64,000 nucleotides of DNA from CAKSHC01 sp045595395 (GTDB taxonomy: Bacteria; Bacillota; Clostridia; Oscillospirales; UMGS1783), in assembly GCA_045595395.1 (NCBI GenBank), contig JAZOAH010000004.1, forward strand, positions 1 to 64,000. Reading direction: 5' to 3'. This document shows, one piece after another, positions 33,876-42,436 of this stretch. How positions within the stretch are numbered: position 1 is the first letter of the stretch; each line of letters opens with the position of its first letter. Made by a program: the position numbers and the translations under genes. Below the pieces are notes generated by a model. It made no database searches. It saw only the letters and a program-made list of their open reading frames with translations, and had not been told where the DNA came from.

Positions 33876-34808
33876 TTAGTATGTACCCGAAAGGAGGGAA
33901 AATACCAAAAAACATACGGCGGCGGCCAGCAGGGCCGACAGGGTGCGTCCCCACAGATAGGGACGCAGCGACAGGCCGACCGACTTGGCAAACAGCATGG
34001 TCTGGGCCGTGATGGACAGGCCGCCGAAGGTGGTCAGCCCGGCGCACAGGGCGGCCGACAAGGCCGAGGGCACAGACAGGCGCACGATGCCGCCGGTCAT
34101 CTCGATCAGCCCCAACAGCAAAGCCGAAAGATGGTCGCCCAGCCCCGGAATCACACCGGCCAGCACCGAGGAGACCGAGGAGAAAAAGACGATGAGGGCG
34201 CAGACTGAAAAGAGGGTGCGTGCCGCACCTCGAATGGCTGACAGCAACGACGGAAACAAGGGCGGCAGGGCGGTCATGGGCAAAAACCGCCCCTCGGTCG
34301 GCTCGCCCTCAAGGGCACGGCGGCAGAGCAGAGCGTTAACCAGCAGGGAGCTCAGCAGAGAAATGCCCCAGATGAGAAGCCCCAATCCGGCATTTCCGAA
34401 CAGCCCCTCTCCGACAAAGGCGCCCAAAAAGGCGGGGGAAGCGCCCGAGCACAGCGACAGAGCGTAGGCGGCCTGCCTGGCCGAGAGGGTCTTCTCCCGT
34501 CGGGCGGCGCAGATCTCCCGTGCCCCGACGGGAAAGCCGCAGACGGCGCCCAGCAGCAGGCAGGGCATGACGGTGGGTGGCAGATGCAGCGGGCGCAGCA
34601 GGGCGCCGGTGCGTCGGGTCAGCCGCCCGAACAGGCGCAGTTCCCGGATCAGGCCGGCGGCGCACAAAAACAAAAACAGAGAGGGCACGACCGAGCACAG
34701 ACACAGGCTCACCCCCTCGCTCACGGCGGCCGAGAATCGCTCGGGCAGGAGCAGCAAGGCCAGCAGGAACGCCGAAAGCAGAAGAACGATCAGTATTTTT
34801 TTCAACAT
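33876..34808 (-). CDS. YlbJ-like sporulation membrane protein (nucleoside-recognition/Gate domain)
   Basis: 310 aa, about eight helices. Early conserved PSLFLFLCAAGLI and LLLGAVCGFPVGAR, a middle ALSLCSGASPAFLGAFVG, and a late AALCAGLTTFGGLSI resemble YlbJ, a sigma-E-controlled protein needed for spore heat resistance. As first gene of the germinant receptor operon it is in a setting different from the usual stand-alone ylbJ. Divergent from yqfC, itself a sporulation gene, so the 69-bp gap probably holds back-to-back sporulation promoters; I could not fix their exact elements. Confidence 0.78.
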   Translation of the reverse strand: MLKKILIVLLLSAFLLALLLLPERFSAAVSEGVSLCLCSVVPSLFLFLCAAGLIRELRLFGRLTRRTGALLRPLHLPPTVMPCLLLGAVCGFPVGAREICAARREKTLSARQAAYALSLCSGASPAFLGAFVGEGLFGNAGLGLLIWGISLLSSLLVNALLCRRALEGEPTEGRFLPMTALPPLFPSLLSAIRGAARTLFSVCALIVFFSSVSSVLAGVIPGLGDHLSALLLGLIEMTGGIVRLSVPSALSAALCAGLTTFGGLSITAQTMLFAKSVGLSLRPYLWGRTLSALLAAAVCFLVFSLLSGTY

Positions 34809-34877
34809 TTCTTATCCTTCCTTTCTGCTAACAATCTATTCATCCGCATAGACTTTTAGAAAAGGAGGCGACGATGC

Positions 34878-35132
34878 GTGAAGAAACGAAAATTACTGCC
34901 CGATCTGCCGCCGGCCATCGTGGGCGGTGAGCCGTTGATCGAAATGCACGGCTCGCAATACATGGTCATCGACGGCTGCCGCGGCGTGCTGATTTATGAT
35001 GAGTGTTTTGTCAAGCTTGCCCTGAAAAAAACCGTGCTGTCGGTCAGCGGCACGGCGCTTGAACTTGCTCACCTGACCCCGACCTGTGCCTCGGTGGCGG
35101 GCAACATCCAAACGGTCACCTTCGGAGAATGA
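34878..35132 (+). CDS. yqfC: Sporulation protein YqfC
   Basis: 84 aa from GTG 34878, nine bases after AGGAGG; an ATG at 34874 is in another frame and overlaps it. YabP/YqfC fold with IEMHGSQYMVIDGCRGVLIYD and LSVSGTALELAHL. Sigma-E-dependent in Bacillus, where it acts with YqfD during engulfment. The start of yqfD follows 1 nt after the stop. Confidence 0.88.
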   Translation: MKKRKLLPDLPPAIVGGEPLIEMHGSQYMVIDGCRGVLIYDECFVKLALKKTVLSVSGTALELAHLTPTCASVAGNIQTVTFGE

Positions 35133-35133
35133 T

Positions 35134-36297
35134 ATGAGCCTGTTTCGTTATCTGCGTGGCAGTGTGCGCCTGTCGGTATGCGGCGACTTTGCCGAGCGTT
35201 TTTATAATCTGCTCCTGCAAGAGGGACTGCGCCCCTACGACCTGACCCGCCTGGATGACGGGTCGATGGCGTTGACCTTGCCGATGCGCCAGTTTAAGAA
35301 GATCCGCCCGGCTTGCCGCACCACGGGGGTGCGGGTGTGTATCCTGTCCAAAAACGGACTGCCCCGCCTGCTTTGGCAATACCGCAAGCGATGGGGGCTT
35401 TTGGTGGGCGCTGTCCTGTGCGCTCTTGTCATCTTTTTGATGTCGGGCTTTGTGTGGAGCATCCGATTTGAGGGACAGGTCAAGGACGAGGCGGCGCTGC
35501 TGGCGGCGCTTAAGCAGGCCGGACTGCATGAGGGCAGCTGGCGAAGCGGCGTGGATAGCGAGGCGGTCGAATTGCAGATGCTCAGCAGCGATCTGGGGCT
35601 GAGCTTTGTGTCGGTCGTGTTCAAGGGCAGCGTTGCCCAGGTGCAGATCGTCTACGCCGCCCCCAAGCCCGAGATCCAGTCGACGGCGCCCTGCAACCTG
35701 GTGGCGGCCAAGGACGGGGTCATCACCTACATGATGGTCGAAGATGGGGTGCCGATGGTACAAAAGGGGGATGCTGTGCGGGCGGGCGAACTGCTGGTGT
35801 CGGGCATCTTCGATTCGGAAACGGTGGGCATCCGTAAAGTCCGTGCCGCCGGGCGCATCTATGCCCGCACCACCCAGACCTTGCGGGTGGAAATGCCCTA
35901 TGAAACGACGGTGACCCGGCGCACCGGACAGCATCGCAAACATTTCACCCTGCGCATCTTTAATTTTTCAATAAATTTGTATTTTGGGGGTGGAATTCCG
36001 TATGCTATCTATGATAAGATAGATACAACAGCCGATGCCCATATCGGTGAGTTTATCCTGCCCCTTTCGCTTATCACCCATACCTATTACGAAAAGGAGC
36101 AGCTGACGAGTACCGTCACGAGCGATCAGGCGCAAACGGCGGCCGAGCAGATGCTGGAAATGCAGGAGCAGCAGGAATTTTTCGGCAGTGAATATGTCTG
36201 CACCGGAAAGAGCGTCATCCACCAAAACGGCCGTTGTGTTGCGGTGGGTGAGTATGTACGGGAGTGCGACATTGCGCTGGCCGTGCCCATCGAATGA
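35134..36297 (+). CDS. yqfD: Sporulation protein YqfD
   Basis: 387 aa from ATG 35134 with GGAG upstream. N-terminal BofC/YqfD domain, one membrane helix (about 92-110, GLLVGAVLCALVIFLM), then an extracellular beta-rich region with YAAPKPEIQS, GVPMVQKGDAVRAGELLVSG and a C-terminal helical stalk rich in Gln/Glu. Partner of YqfC in the mother cell. First part of the yqfC-yqfD-phoH-ybeY-era block. Confidence 0.9.
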   Translation: MSLFRYLRGSVRLSVCGDFAERFYNLLLQEGLRPYDLTRLDDGSMALTLPMRQFKKIRPACRTTGVRVCILSKNGLPRLLWQYRKRWGLLVGAVLCALVIFLMSGFVWSIRFEGQVKDEAALLAALKQAGLHEGSWRSGVDSEAVELQMLSSDLGLSFVSVVFKGSVAQVQIVYAAPKPEIQSTAPCNLVAAKDGVITYMMVEDGVPMVQKGDAVRAGELLVSGIFDSETVGIRKVRAAGRIYARTTQTLRVEMPYETTVTRRTGQHRKHFTLRIFNFSINLYFGGGIPYAIYDKIDTTADAHIGEFILPLSLITHTYYEKEQLTSTVTSDQAQTAAEQMLEMQEQQEFFGSEYVCTGKSVIHQNGRCVAVGEYVRECDIALAVPIE

Positions 36298-36313
36298 AAG
36301 GAAGTTTTGTTTT

Positions 36314-37276
36314 TTGGAGCAAAGTATCATCGTCAGCGCCGCCCATGCCGCCGAGATCTTCGGGGCGGGCGATGCCAACATTAAAAAAATAGAGGCCCGT
36401 TTCGGTGTCACCGTCGTCAATCGAGGCGAGGAGATCAAGGTGTCGGGAGAGCCTGCGGCCGTTGAGGCGGCCATGAAGGCCATCCGTGCCCTGACGTTGA
36501 TGGCCGACAGAGGCGAGATCGAGGAACAGCAGGTCAACTATGTCACCGGCATGGTGGCCGATCGTGCCGACGGCTATCTCAAGTTTTTGGATAGCGACTG
36601 CATCTTTATCACCGCCTCCGGCAAGCCGGTCAAGGCCAAGACCCAGGGTCAGCAGGAGTATGTCGATGCCATAAACGGCTCGACCGTCACCCTGGCCATC
36701 GGCCCGGCCGGCACCGGCAAGACCTATCTGGCCGTAGCCCTTGCTGTTCGTGCCTTGCGCAACAAGCAGGTCCAGCGCATTATCATTACCCGCCCCGCCG
36801 TCGAGGCCGGGGAAAAGCTGGGCTTCTTGCCGGGCGATCTGCAGGAAAAGGTCGATCCCTACCTGCGCCCGCTTAACGATGCGCTCATGGAAATGCTCGG
36901 CGGCGAGAACTACCGCCGCTATATTGAGAAGGGTGCGATTGAGGTCGCCCCGCTGGCCTATATGCGTGGACGCACCCTCGATGACAGTTTTATCATTCTG
37001 GATGAAGCCCAGAACACCACCCCCGAGCAGATGAAGATGTTTGTCACCCGCTTTGGTTTTAACTCCAAAGTGGTCATCACCGGCGACATTACCCAGACCG
37101 ACCTGCCCCGCTCCACCCCCTCGGGATTGACCGAGGCGGTCAAGGTGCTTTCGGGCATCGAGGGCATCGCCGTGCGGCATCTGACCAGCAAAGACGTGGT
37201 GCGTCACCCGCTGGTGCAACAGATCATCGACGCCTATGAAAAATACGAAAAAGCCAAGATACGAAAGGGAAAATAA
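36314..37276 (+). CDS. phoH: PhoH-like ATPase
   Basis: 320 aa from TTG 36314, chosen because AAAGGAAG (36297-36304) lies 9 nt upstream and the length then matches Bacillus PhoH (about 319). An N-terminal KH-like region (NIKKIEARFGVTVVNRG) precedes the ATPase domain: Walker A GPAGTGKTYLA (about 134) and Walker B ILDEAQNTTPEQM. Proposed to act in rRNA metabolism with YbeY, the next gene (stop and start adjacent). Confidence 0.92.
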   Translation: MEQSIIVSAAHAAEIFGAGDANIKKIEARFGVTVVNRGEEIKVSGEPAAVEAAMKAIRALTLMADRGEIEEQQVNYVTGMVADRADGYLKFLDSDCIFITASGKPVKAKTQGQQEYVDAINGSTVTLAIGPAGTGKTYLAVALAVRALRNKQVQRIIITRPAVEAGEKLGFLPGDLQEKVDPYLRPLNDALMEMLGGENYRRYIEKGAIEVAPLAYMRGRTLDDSFIILDEAQNTTPEQMKMFVTRFGFNSKVVITGDITQTDLPRSTPSGLTEAVKVLSGIEGIAVRHLTSKDVVRHPLVQQIIDAYEKYEKAKIRKGK

Positions 37277-37747
37277 ATGAAGATCACCGCAGGATTTGTC
37301 AACGAACAAAAGGATATGCCCATCGGAGCCGAGGAAAAGAAGGTCATCCGTGAGGCCATCAAGGAAACGCTGATGCTCGAAGAGTTTGAGCGCAGCTGTG
37401 AGGTGTCGGTGGCCGTTGTCGACCAGGCCAAGATCCGTGCCCTCAACGCCACCTACCGTGATGTCGATGCCGTGACCGATGTCCTGTCCTTCCCCGACGG
37501 CACCGTCGATCCCGATTCGGGCGTGGTCTGGCTGGGCGATGTGGTGCTCTGCGCCCGCCGTGCCAAGGAGCAGGCCGATGCGTTCGGCCATTCCTTCCTG
37601 CGTGAATTGGCCTACCTGACCTGCCACAGCATCCTGCATCTGCTGGGGTATGACCATGTCGACAGCCGGGCCGATGAACAGATCATGCGCCAAAAGCAGA
37701 CTGAGGTCATGCGCCGCATGGGGCTGGAGGTAGTCAGTGGAGATTAA
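37277..37747 (+). CDS. ybeY: Endoribonuclease YbeY (16S rRNA maturation)
   Basis: 156 aa. The zinc-binding HxxxHxxxxxH motif is HSILHLLGYDH (about 118-128). VTDVLSFP precedes it. Single-strand RNase for 3' end maturation of 16S rRNA and ribosome quality control. ATG immediately follows the phoH stop; 3' end overlaps era by 11 bp. Confidence 0.95.
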   Translation: MKITAGFVNEQKDMPIGAEEKKVIREAIKETLMLEEFERSCEVSVAVVDQAKIRALNATYRDVDAVTDVLSFPDGTVDPDSGVVWLGDVVLCARRAKEQADAFGHSFLRELAYLTCHSILHLLGYDHVDSRADEQIMRQKQTEVMRRMGLEVVSGD

Positions 37748-38633
37748 ATATTCGGGCTTTGTGTCCATTGCAGGACTGCCCAACGTCGGCAAATCGACCC
37801 TGCTCAACGCCCTGATGGGCGAAAAACTGGCCATCGTTTCCCCCCGTGCTCAAACCACCCGAGGCAAGGTGGTCGGCATCCGCACCGAGGGCGACCGCCA
37901 GGTCGTCTTTATCGACACCCCCGGCGTGCACACCCCCCACAACGCCCTGGGACAAACCATGAACAAAACGGCGGGTGAGGTCACGGCCGATACCGATGTC
38001 GTCATCCTGGTCACCACCGTCAAAAAGGGGGCATCCCCCCTGGAGGAAAAGATCATCAAGAGGATTCAGGCCGCCGGCCAGAAAAGCATTCTGGTCATCA
38101 ACAAGGTCGATACCGTCAAGGACAAGCCTCGGATCATGGAAACCATTGCCGCCTTCTCAAGCCTGCATGATTTCGACGCCGTCATTCCCATGAGCGCCCG
38201 CAGCAAAAAGGGGCTAAACATTCTGGAGGGCGAACTGTGGAAACTCATTCCCGAAGGCATCGCCTACTACCCCGAAGATATGACCACCGAAACCCCGGAT
38301 GGGGAATACTGCGCCGAGATCATCCGTGAGAAATTGTTGCTCTCGCTCTCGGAGGAGGTGCCCCACGGCATCGCCGTTGAGGTCTACCGTTTAGCACAGC
38401 GGGACAACGATGTTATTGATATCGATGTCAATATCATCTGCGAAAAGGATTCGCACAAGGCCATCATCATCGGCAAGGGCGGCGAAAAACTCAAGGCCAT
38501 CGCCTCGGCCGCCCGCAAGGAGATTGAAGAATATTTCGGCTATAAGGTCAATCTCCAGACCTGGGTCAAGGTGCGTGACGATTGGCGCAACGACCCCCGT
38601 GCTTTGCGCTCCTTGGGCTTTGGCTTAGAATAA
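37737..38633 (+). CDS. era: GTPase Era
   Basis: 298 aa from GTG 37737 with GGAGG six bases upstream. G1 GLPNVGKST, G2 TTRGKVVG, G3 DTPGVHTP, G4 NKVDTVKD, and a C-terminal KH domain with GKGGEKLKAI. Binds 16S rRNA near the 3' end in 30S assembly. Co-translated with ybeY. Confidence 0.96.
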   Translation: MEIKYSGFVSIAGLPNVGKSTLLNALMGEKLAIVSPRAQTTRGKVVGIRTEGDRQVVFIDTPGVHTPHNALGQTMNKTAGEVTADTDVVILVTTVKKGASPLEEKIIKRIQAAGQKSILVINKVDTVKDKPRIMETIAAFSSLHDFDAVIPMSARSKKGLNILEGELWKLIPEGIAYYPEDMTTETPDGEYCAEIIREKLLLSLSEEVPHGIAVEVYRLAQRDNDVIDIDVNIICEKDSHKAIIIGKGGEKLKAIASAARKEIEEYFGYKVNLQTWVKVRDDWRNDPRALRSLGFGLE

Positions 38634-38686
38634 TTTACCTCGTCTTTTTCCGGTACTTCTGCGGACAATAAGTTCGAGGTGATTTG

Positions 38687-38803
38687 ATGGAAAAAGACCT
38701 GTGGAAACAGTTTGAAAAAAGCGGCCGTGTCGATGATTATCTGGCCTATAAGCAGGCCGACAGAAAGCGGTCGGAAAGCGGAAAAGATGCACATAAAAAC
38801 TGA
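38687..38803 (+). CDS. YqzL family small protein
   Basis: 38 aa, MEKDLWKQFEKSGRVDDYLA then YKQADRKRSESGKDAHKN. The W-K-x-F-x-x-S/T-G-x-I/V-x-x-Y-L-x-Y-K pattern and the position between era and recO match YqzL of Bacillus. Function unknown. GAGGTGATT upstream of ATG 38687; 3' end overlaps the recO start by 17 bp in another frame. Confidence 0.8.
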   Translation: MEKDLWKQFEKSGRVDDYLAYKQADRKRSESGKDAHKN

Positions 38804-39491
38804 TGCGATCGTCCTTCGCGCCTACGACAATGGAAAAAACAGCAAACTGCTCCTGCTGCTCACTCGTGAGCACGGGCGGCTGGCCGCGGTAGCCCGCGGT
38901 GCCGGCTCGCTCAAAAGCGCACTGTGTGCGGCATCGGGGCAGTTTTGCTATGCCTCTTTCGTCCTGTTCAAACATGCCGACCGTTATGTCATCGACTCGG
39001 CCGACATCAAGGAGCTCTTTTTCGATCTGCGCAATGACGTCACGGCGCTTGCCTGCGCCCAGTACATGGCTGAGATCGCCGGTGCGGTGGCACAGGAGGG
39101 CGAGGGGGATGAGGAGCTGCTGCGTGTCCTGCTCAATAGCCTGTACGCCCTGGCCAAATTAAAGTTGTCACCCGCCTTATGCAAATGTGTGTTTGAGTTG
39201 CGGGTGGCCGCCTGCGAGGGCTACATGCCCGACCTGGGCTGTGAATCGGCCGTCGGTGTCGACCTGGTGAAGGGCCAAACGGTAAAAGCGGTTGGGGATA
39301 CGGTATTCCCGCTCTCCCAAACGGCCCTTCAAACGCTGAATGATATCTTCTTTTTGCCCACTGAGCGCATCTTTTCCTTTGCCGCATCGCCCGAGACCCA
39401 GGCCGAACTGGCCGCCTTTGCCGAGCGCTATCTATTGGCGCAGACCGATCTGCGTCCCAAAACGCTGGACTTTCTAAGAACACTTCTTTGA
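38787..39491 (+). CDS. recO: DNA repair protein RecO
   Basis: 234 aa from ATG 38787. N-terminal OB fold (TDAIVLRAYDNGKNSKLLLLL, HGRLAAVARGAGS), then a helical domain with FELRVAACEGYMPDLGC, the usual site of the zinc cysteines; only part of the four-Cys set is kept. Loads RecA with RecR at gaps. Follows YqzL and precedes mutS2 by eight bases. Confidence 0.93.
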   Translation: MHIKTDAIVLRAYDNGKNSKLLLLLTREHGRLAAVARGAGSLKSALCAASGQFCYASFVLFKHADRYVIDSADIKELFFDLRNDVTALACAQYMAEIAGAVAQEGEGDEELLRVLLNSLYALAKLKLSPALCKCVFELRVAACEGYMPDLGCESAVGVDLVKGQTVKAVGDTVFPLSQTALQTLNDIFFLPTERIFSFAASPETQAELAAFAERYLLAQTDLRPKTLDFLRTLL

Positions 39492-39499
39492 GGATACAT

Positions 39500-41863
39500 A
39501 TGACCGACGAAAAAAGCCTGAAACGACTCGAATTTGATAAGATCACCGACCGCCTCTCTCTTCATGCCGAGACCGAGGGCGGCCGCTTGCGCTGCCTGGA
39601 GCTGCGTCCGACGGATGATCTTCAGACGGCGCAGGAATGGCTCGACTATACCGAGGCCGCCCTGCATCTGTACGATCTCAAGGGCACCTTTACCATGACC
39701 AAACTCCCCGATATGGCCGATACCTTCCGGCGCATCCGTGTGTCGGGTCTGCTCTCGCCCCAGGAGCTTTACGGTGTGGCCCGTGTGCTTGATGCCGCCC
39801 GAAGGCTGCGTGCCTATCGTGGCGATGAGGCCACGGCGCTGGACGATTATTTCGAGCGTTTGCGTGCCGACAAGGTGCTGGAAGACCGCATCCGCCGCTC
39901 CTTTAACGCCGAGGGCGAGGTGCTGGATACCGCTTCGGATGAATTATATTCGATCCGCCGCAAGATCCAGAACGCCTCCACCAAGGTGCGTGATGCGCTC
40001 AATAAACTGATCCATTCCAATCAATATCAAAAGGTGCTGCAAGACCCCGTCATCACCCAGCGCTCCGGCCGCTTTGTCGTGCCGGTCAAGGCCGAGCATA
40101 AAAACGAGGTCAGCGGCCTGGTGCACGATGTGTCGGCCTCGGGACAGACGTTGTTTATCGAGCCGTCGGCCGTCGTCGATGCCAACAACGAGATCCGCCT
40201 GCTCGAAGGCAAGGAAAAGGCCGAGATCGAGCGCATCCTGCAGGAACTGTCGGTGCTGGTCGCTTCTCAATATGACCTGCTGGAAGAGGATTACGACATC
40301 CTGATGTTTTTTGATTTTAACTTTGCCAAGGCCAAATATGCCGTGGCGGTGCGTGGCTCGAAACCGTCCCTTAACGATGACGGTATCGTCGAGCTGCGCC
40401 GTGCCCGCCACCCCCTCATCCCGGCCGACCGTGTGGTGGCGGTGGATATTTCCTTGGGCGAGGCCTACGACACCCTGGTCATCACCGGCCCGAACACCGG
40501 CGGCAAAACGGTATCCCTTAAAACCTTGGGTCTGTGCAACTGCATGGCACAGGCCGGCTTATTCATCCCTTGCGCCGACGGCTCCAAGGCCTGTGTCTTT
40601 GATAACATTTTCACCGATGTCGGCGATGAACAGTCGATCGAGCAGTCGCTGTCCACCTTCAGCGGTCACATGACCAATGTCATATCCATCCTGAATGATG
40701 TCACCTGGCGTTCGCTGTGTCTGTTTGACGAGTTGTGCGCCGGTACCGACCCGGTCGAGGGTGCGGCCCTGTCGATGGCCATTTTGGAGCATATCCGCAA
40801 AAAGGGTGCTCGCATCCTCTGTACCACCCATTATCCCGAACTCAAGGTCTATGCCCTGCAGACCGAGGGAGTCAAGAACGCCTCCTGCGAATTTGATGTG
40901 GCCACCCTGCGGCCCACCTATCGGCTGATCACCGGCATGCCGGGCCGAAGCAACGCCTTTGCCATTTCGGAAAAGTTGGGATTATCTCCCGCCATCATCG
41001 AGTCGGCGGCCACCCATCTGACGGCCGACGATATTGCCTTTGAAGAACTGCTGGCCCGCATCGAGCAGGACCGTCAACAGACCGAAAAGATGCGTGACCA
41101 GGCCGAGCTGGCTTTGCGTGAGGCCAAGGAAGCCCAGGCCAAAGCCCAGTCCAAGGCACGGGAAATGGAAGAAAAGCTCAACCGTGACTATGAGCAGGCG
41201 AGAGGTGAGGGAAAGCGTGTCGTTTCCTCGGCCAGAAACCGCATCGACACCGTCATCGCCGAACTGGAAGACCTCATCAAGCAAAAAGAACGGGCCGATT
41301 TCAAGCAAAAGGTCGGCGAATTCAAGAATAAATCACGAGCCGCCCTCAAGGAACTGGACGACGAGATCGACCCGGTGCGTGAGCGCAAGACCGAGTATGA
41401 ACTGCCCCGCCCCCTCAAGATCGGCGATACCGTTGAGGTGGTGGGTGTCGCCCGTGCCGCCAAAGTCGTGACCCTGCCCGACAAAAAGGGCAAGCTGCGG
41501 GTCAGCACCGGCAGCATGAGTTTTGACGTTAACCTCGACACCGTGCGTCTGATCAAGCCGCCCAAGGAGAAGAAACCCTATATGCCTACCCTGTCATCCA
41601 GCAAGAGCGAGCGGGGCGTTGGCAGCGAAATTCAGGTGCTGGGCATGACGGTGGCCGAAATGGAGCCCGAAGTGGTACAGTTTATCGACCGTGCCGTGAT
41701 GACCGGCATCCCCAGCGTCACCATCGTCCACGGCAAGGGCACGGGCGCTCTGCGCAGCGCCGTGTGGGATATCCTGCGTCTGCACCCCAACGTCGCCAAT
41801 ATGCGCCTTGGCAAGTATGGCGAGGGCGATTCGGGCGTTACGATCGTGGAGCTGAAACGATAA
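39500..41863 (+). CDS. mutS2: Endonuclease MutS2
   Basis: 787 aa from ATG 39500 (GAGG at 39490). Lever/clamp regions (about 1-300), ATPase with Walker A GPNTGGKTVS (about 332) and FDELCAGTDPVEGAA, then a charged coiled coil (about 510-620) and a C-terminal Smr domain. In the Smr domain HGKGTGAL is kept, but the first motif, usually LDLRG, reads IQVLG, so the Arg/Asp of that motif are absent. Family roles: anti-recombination and rescue of collided ribosomes. Confidence 0.95.
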   Translation: MTDEKSLKRLEFDKITDRLSLHAETEGGRLRCLELRPTDDLQTAQEWLDYTEAALHLYDLKGTFTMTKLPDMADTFRRIRVSGLLSPQELYGVARVLDAARRLRAYRGDEATALDDYFERLRADKVLEDRIRRSFNAEGEVLDTASDELYSIRRKIQNASTKVRDALNKLIHSNQYQKVLQDPVITQRSGRFVVPVKAEHKNEVSGLVHDVSASGQTLFIEPSAVVDANNEIRLLEGKEKAEIERILQELSVLVASQYDLLEEDYDILMFFDFNFAKAKYAVAVRGSKPSLNDDGIVELRRARHPLIPADRVVAVDISLGEAYDTLVITGPNTGGKTVSLKTLGLCNCMAQAGLFIPCADGSKACVFDNIFTDVGDEQSIEQSLSTFSGHMTNVISILNDVTWRSLCLFDELCAGTDPVEGAALSMAILEHIRKKGARILCTTHYPELKVYALQTEGVKNASCEFDVATLRPTYRLITGMPGRSNAFAISEKLGLSPAIIESAATHLTADDIAFEELLARIEQDRQQTEKMRDQAELALREAKEAQAKAQSKAREMEEKLNRDYEQARGEGKRVVSSARNRIDTVIAELEDLIKQKERADFKQKVGEFKNKSRAALKELDDEIDPVRERKTEYELPRPLKIGDTVEVVGVARAAKVVTLPDKKGKLRVSTGSMSFDVNLDTVRLIKPPKEKKPYMPTLSSSKSERGVGSEIQVLGMTVAEMEPEVVQFIDRAVMTGIPSVTIVHGKGTGALRSAVWDILRLHPNVANMRLGKYGEGDSGVTIVELKR

Positions 41864-41897
41864 AAAAGGATTGAGCCAAGCGGCTCAATCCTTTTTT
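41862..41897 (+). terminator. Intrinsic terminator after mutS2
   Basis: 16-bp stem (41862-41877 with 41882-41897), loop AAGC, T-run. Very like the hairpins at 43322-43357 and 48819-48854. Confidence 0.9.
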
Positions 41898-42101
41898 GCG
41901 GATAAGGGAAATAGTATCATATAACCATTCATAGGTGATTAATTAACCATGAAGAAGCATGCGTTAGAAAATAAAATTAAGAGTTAATCAAGTGTCTAGG
42001 CAAGTAGAATTTATTATATGAAAGTTATAATAAAAAGAATGATATTAACTCAAATTATATTTTAGATAGGTGCAACTAATTTGTTTATATGACAAAAAAT
42101 A
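41898..42101. other. AT-rich gap before the hicAB promoter
   Basis: About 200 bp, clearly more AT-rich than the flanking core. I see no gene, tRNA or convincing hairpin. One TGCAACTAA half-site at 42071-42079 matches the palindrome at 42130-42150. Confidence 0.6.
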
Positions 42102-42130
42102 TTGACGAAAACAAAAACTTATGATACAAT
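42102..42130 (+). promoter_or_regulatory. Sigma-A promoter of the HicA-HicB-SecB-like operon
   Basis: TTGACG, 17-bp spacer, TACAAT (42125-42130); the -10 touches the first base of the palindromic operator. Confidence 0.8.
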
Positions 42131-42150
42131 GCAACTAAACATTAGTTGCA
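42130..42150 (+). promoter_or_regulatory. Palindromic operator of the hicAB operon
   Basis: Perfect inverted repeat TGCAACTAA-ACA-TTAGTTGCA directly after the -10 box. The same 9-mer occurs once more at 42071-42079 upstream of the -35. The position suits autorepression by the ribbon-helix-helix domain of HicB. Confidence 0.7.
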
Positions 42151-42172
42151 CTGGGAGGTGACATGCTGGTCA

Positions 42173-42436
42173 ATGAGTCAATATCAAAAGGCAATTGAGA
42201 GACTAAAATCAATCCCCAAGGATTATACATATACAGAGTTAAAGGGGTTATTAGGAAAACTAGATTTTATTGAGTATAATAAAGGCGGGACATCGGGGTC
42301 ACGAGTTAGATTTTATAGAGCAGTTGATGGTGCAATAATTGACTTGCATAAACCACATCCGGGAGATATTATGAAGCAATATGCAGTAAGACAAGTTGTG
42401 CATCAACTGAGGGAATATGGTGATTTAAATGGATAA
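42173..42436 (+). CDS. hicA: HicA family toxin
   Basis: 87 aa from ATG 42173. GGGAGGTG at 42153-42160 is 12 nt away; an ATG at 42163 begins only a 11-codon frame, so the start is not certain. HicA double-stranded-RNA-binding-like fold: AIERLKSIPKDYTYTELKGLL, then GTSGSRVRFYR and IDLHKPHPGDIMKQYAVRQV. Family members are mRNA-cleaving toxins. The usual GSHH histidine is replaced (TSGSRVRF), as in a Firmicute subgroup that keeps HKPHP. Overlaps hicB by 8 bp. AT-rich, unlike neighbours. Confidence 0.88.
   Translation: MSQYQKAIERLKSIPKDYTYTELKGLLGKLDFIEYNKGGTSGSRVRFYRAVDGAIIDLHKPHPGDIMKQYAVRQVVHQLREYGDLNG

Noticed and set aside
42163..42198. An 11-codon frame (ATG 42163) as a leader peptide of hicA
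   Set aside because: It is only four bases from the ribosome site and very short; it may compete with the hicA start, but there is no evidence that it is a gene.
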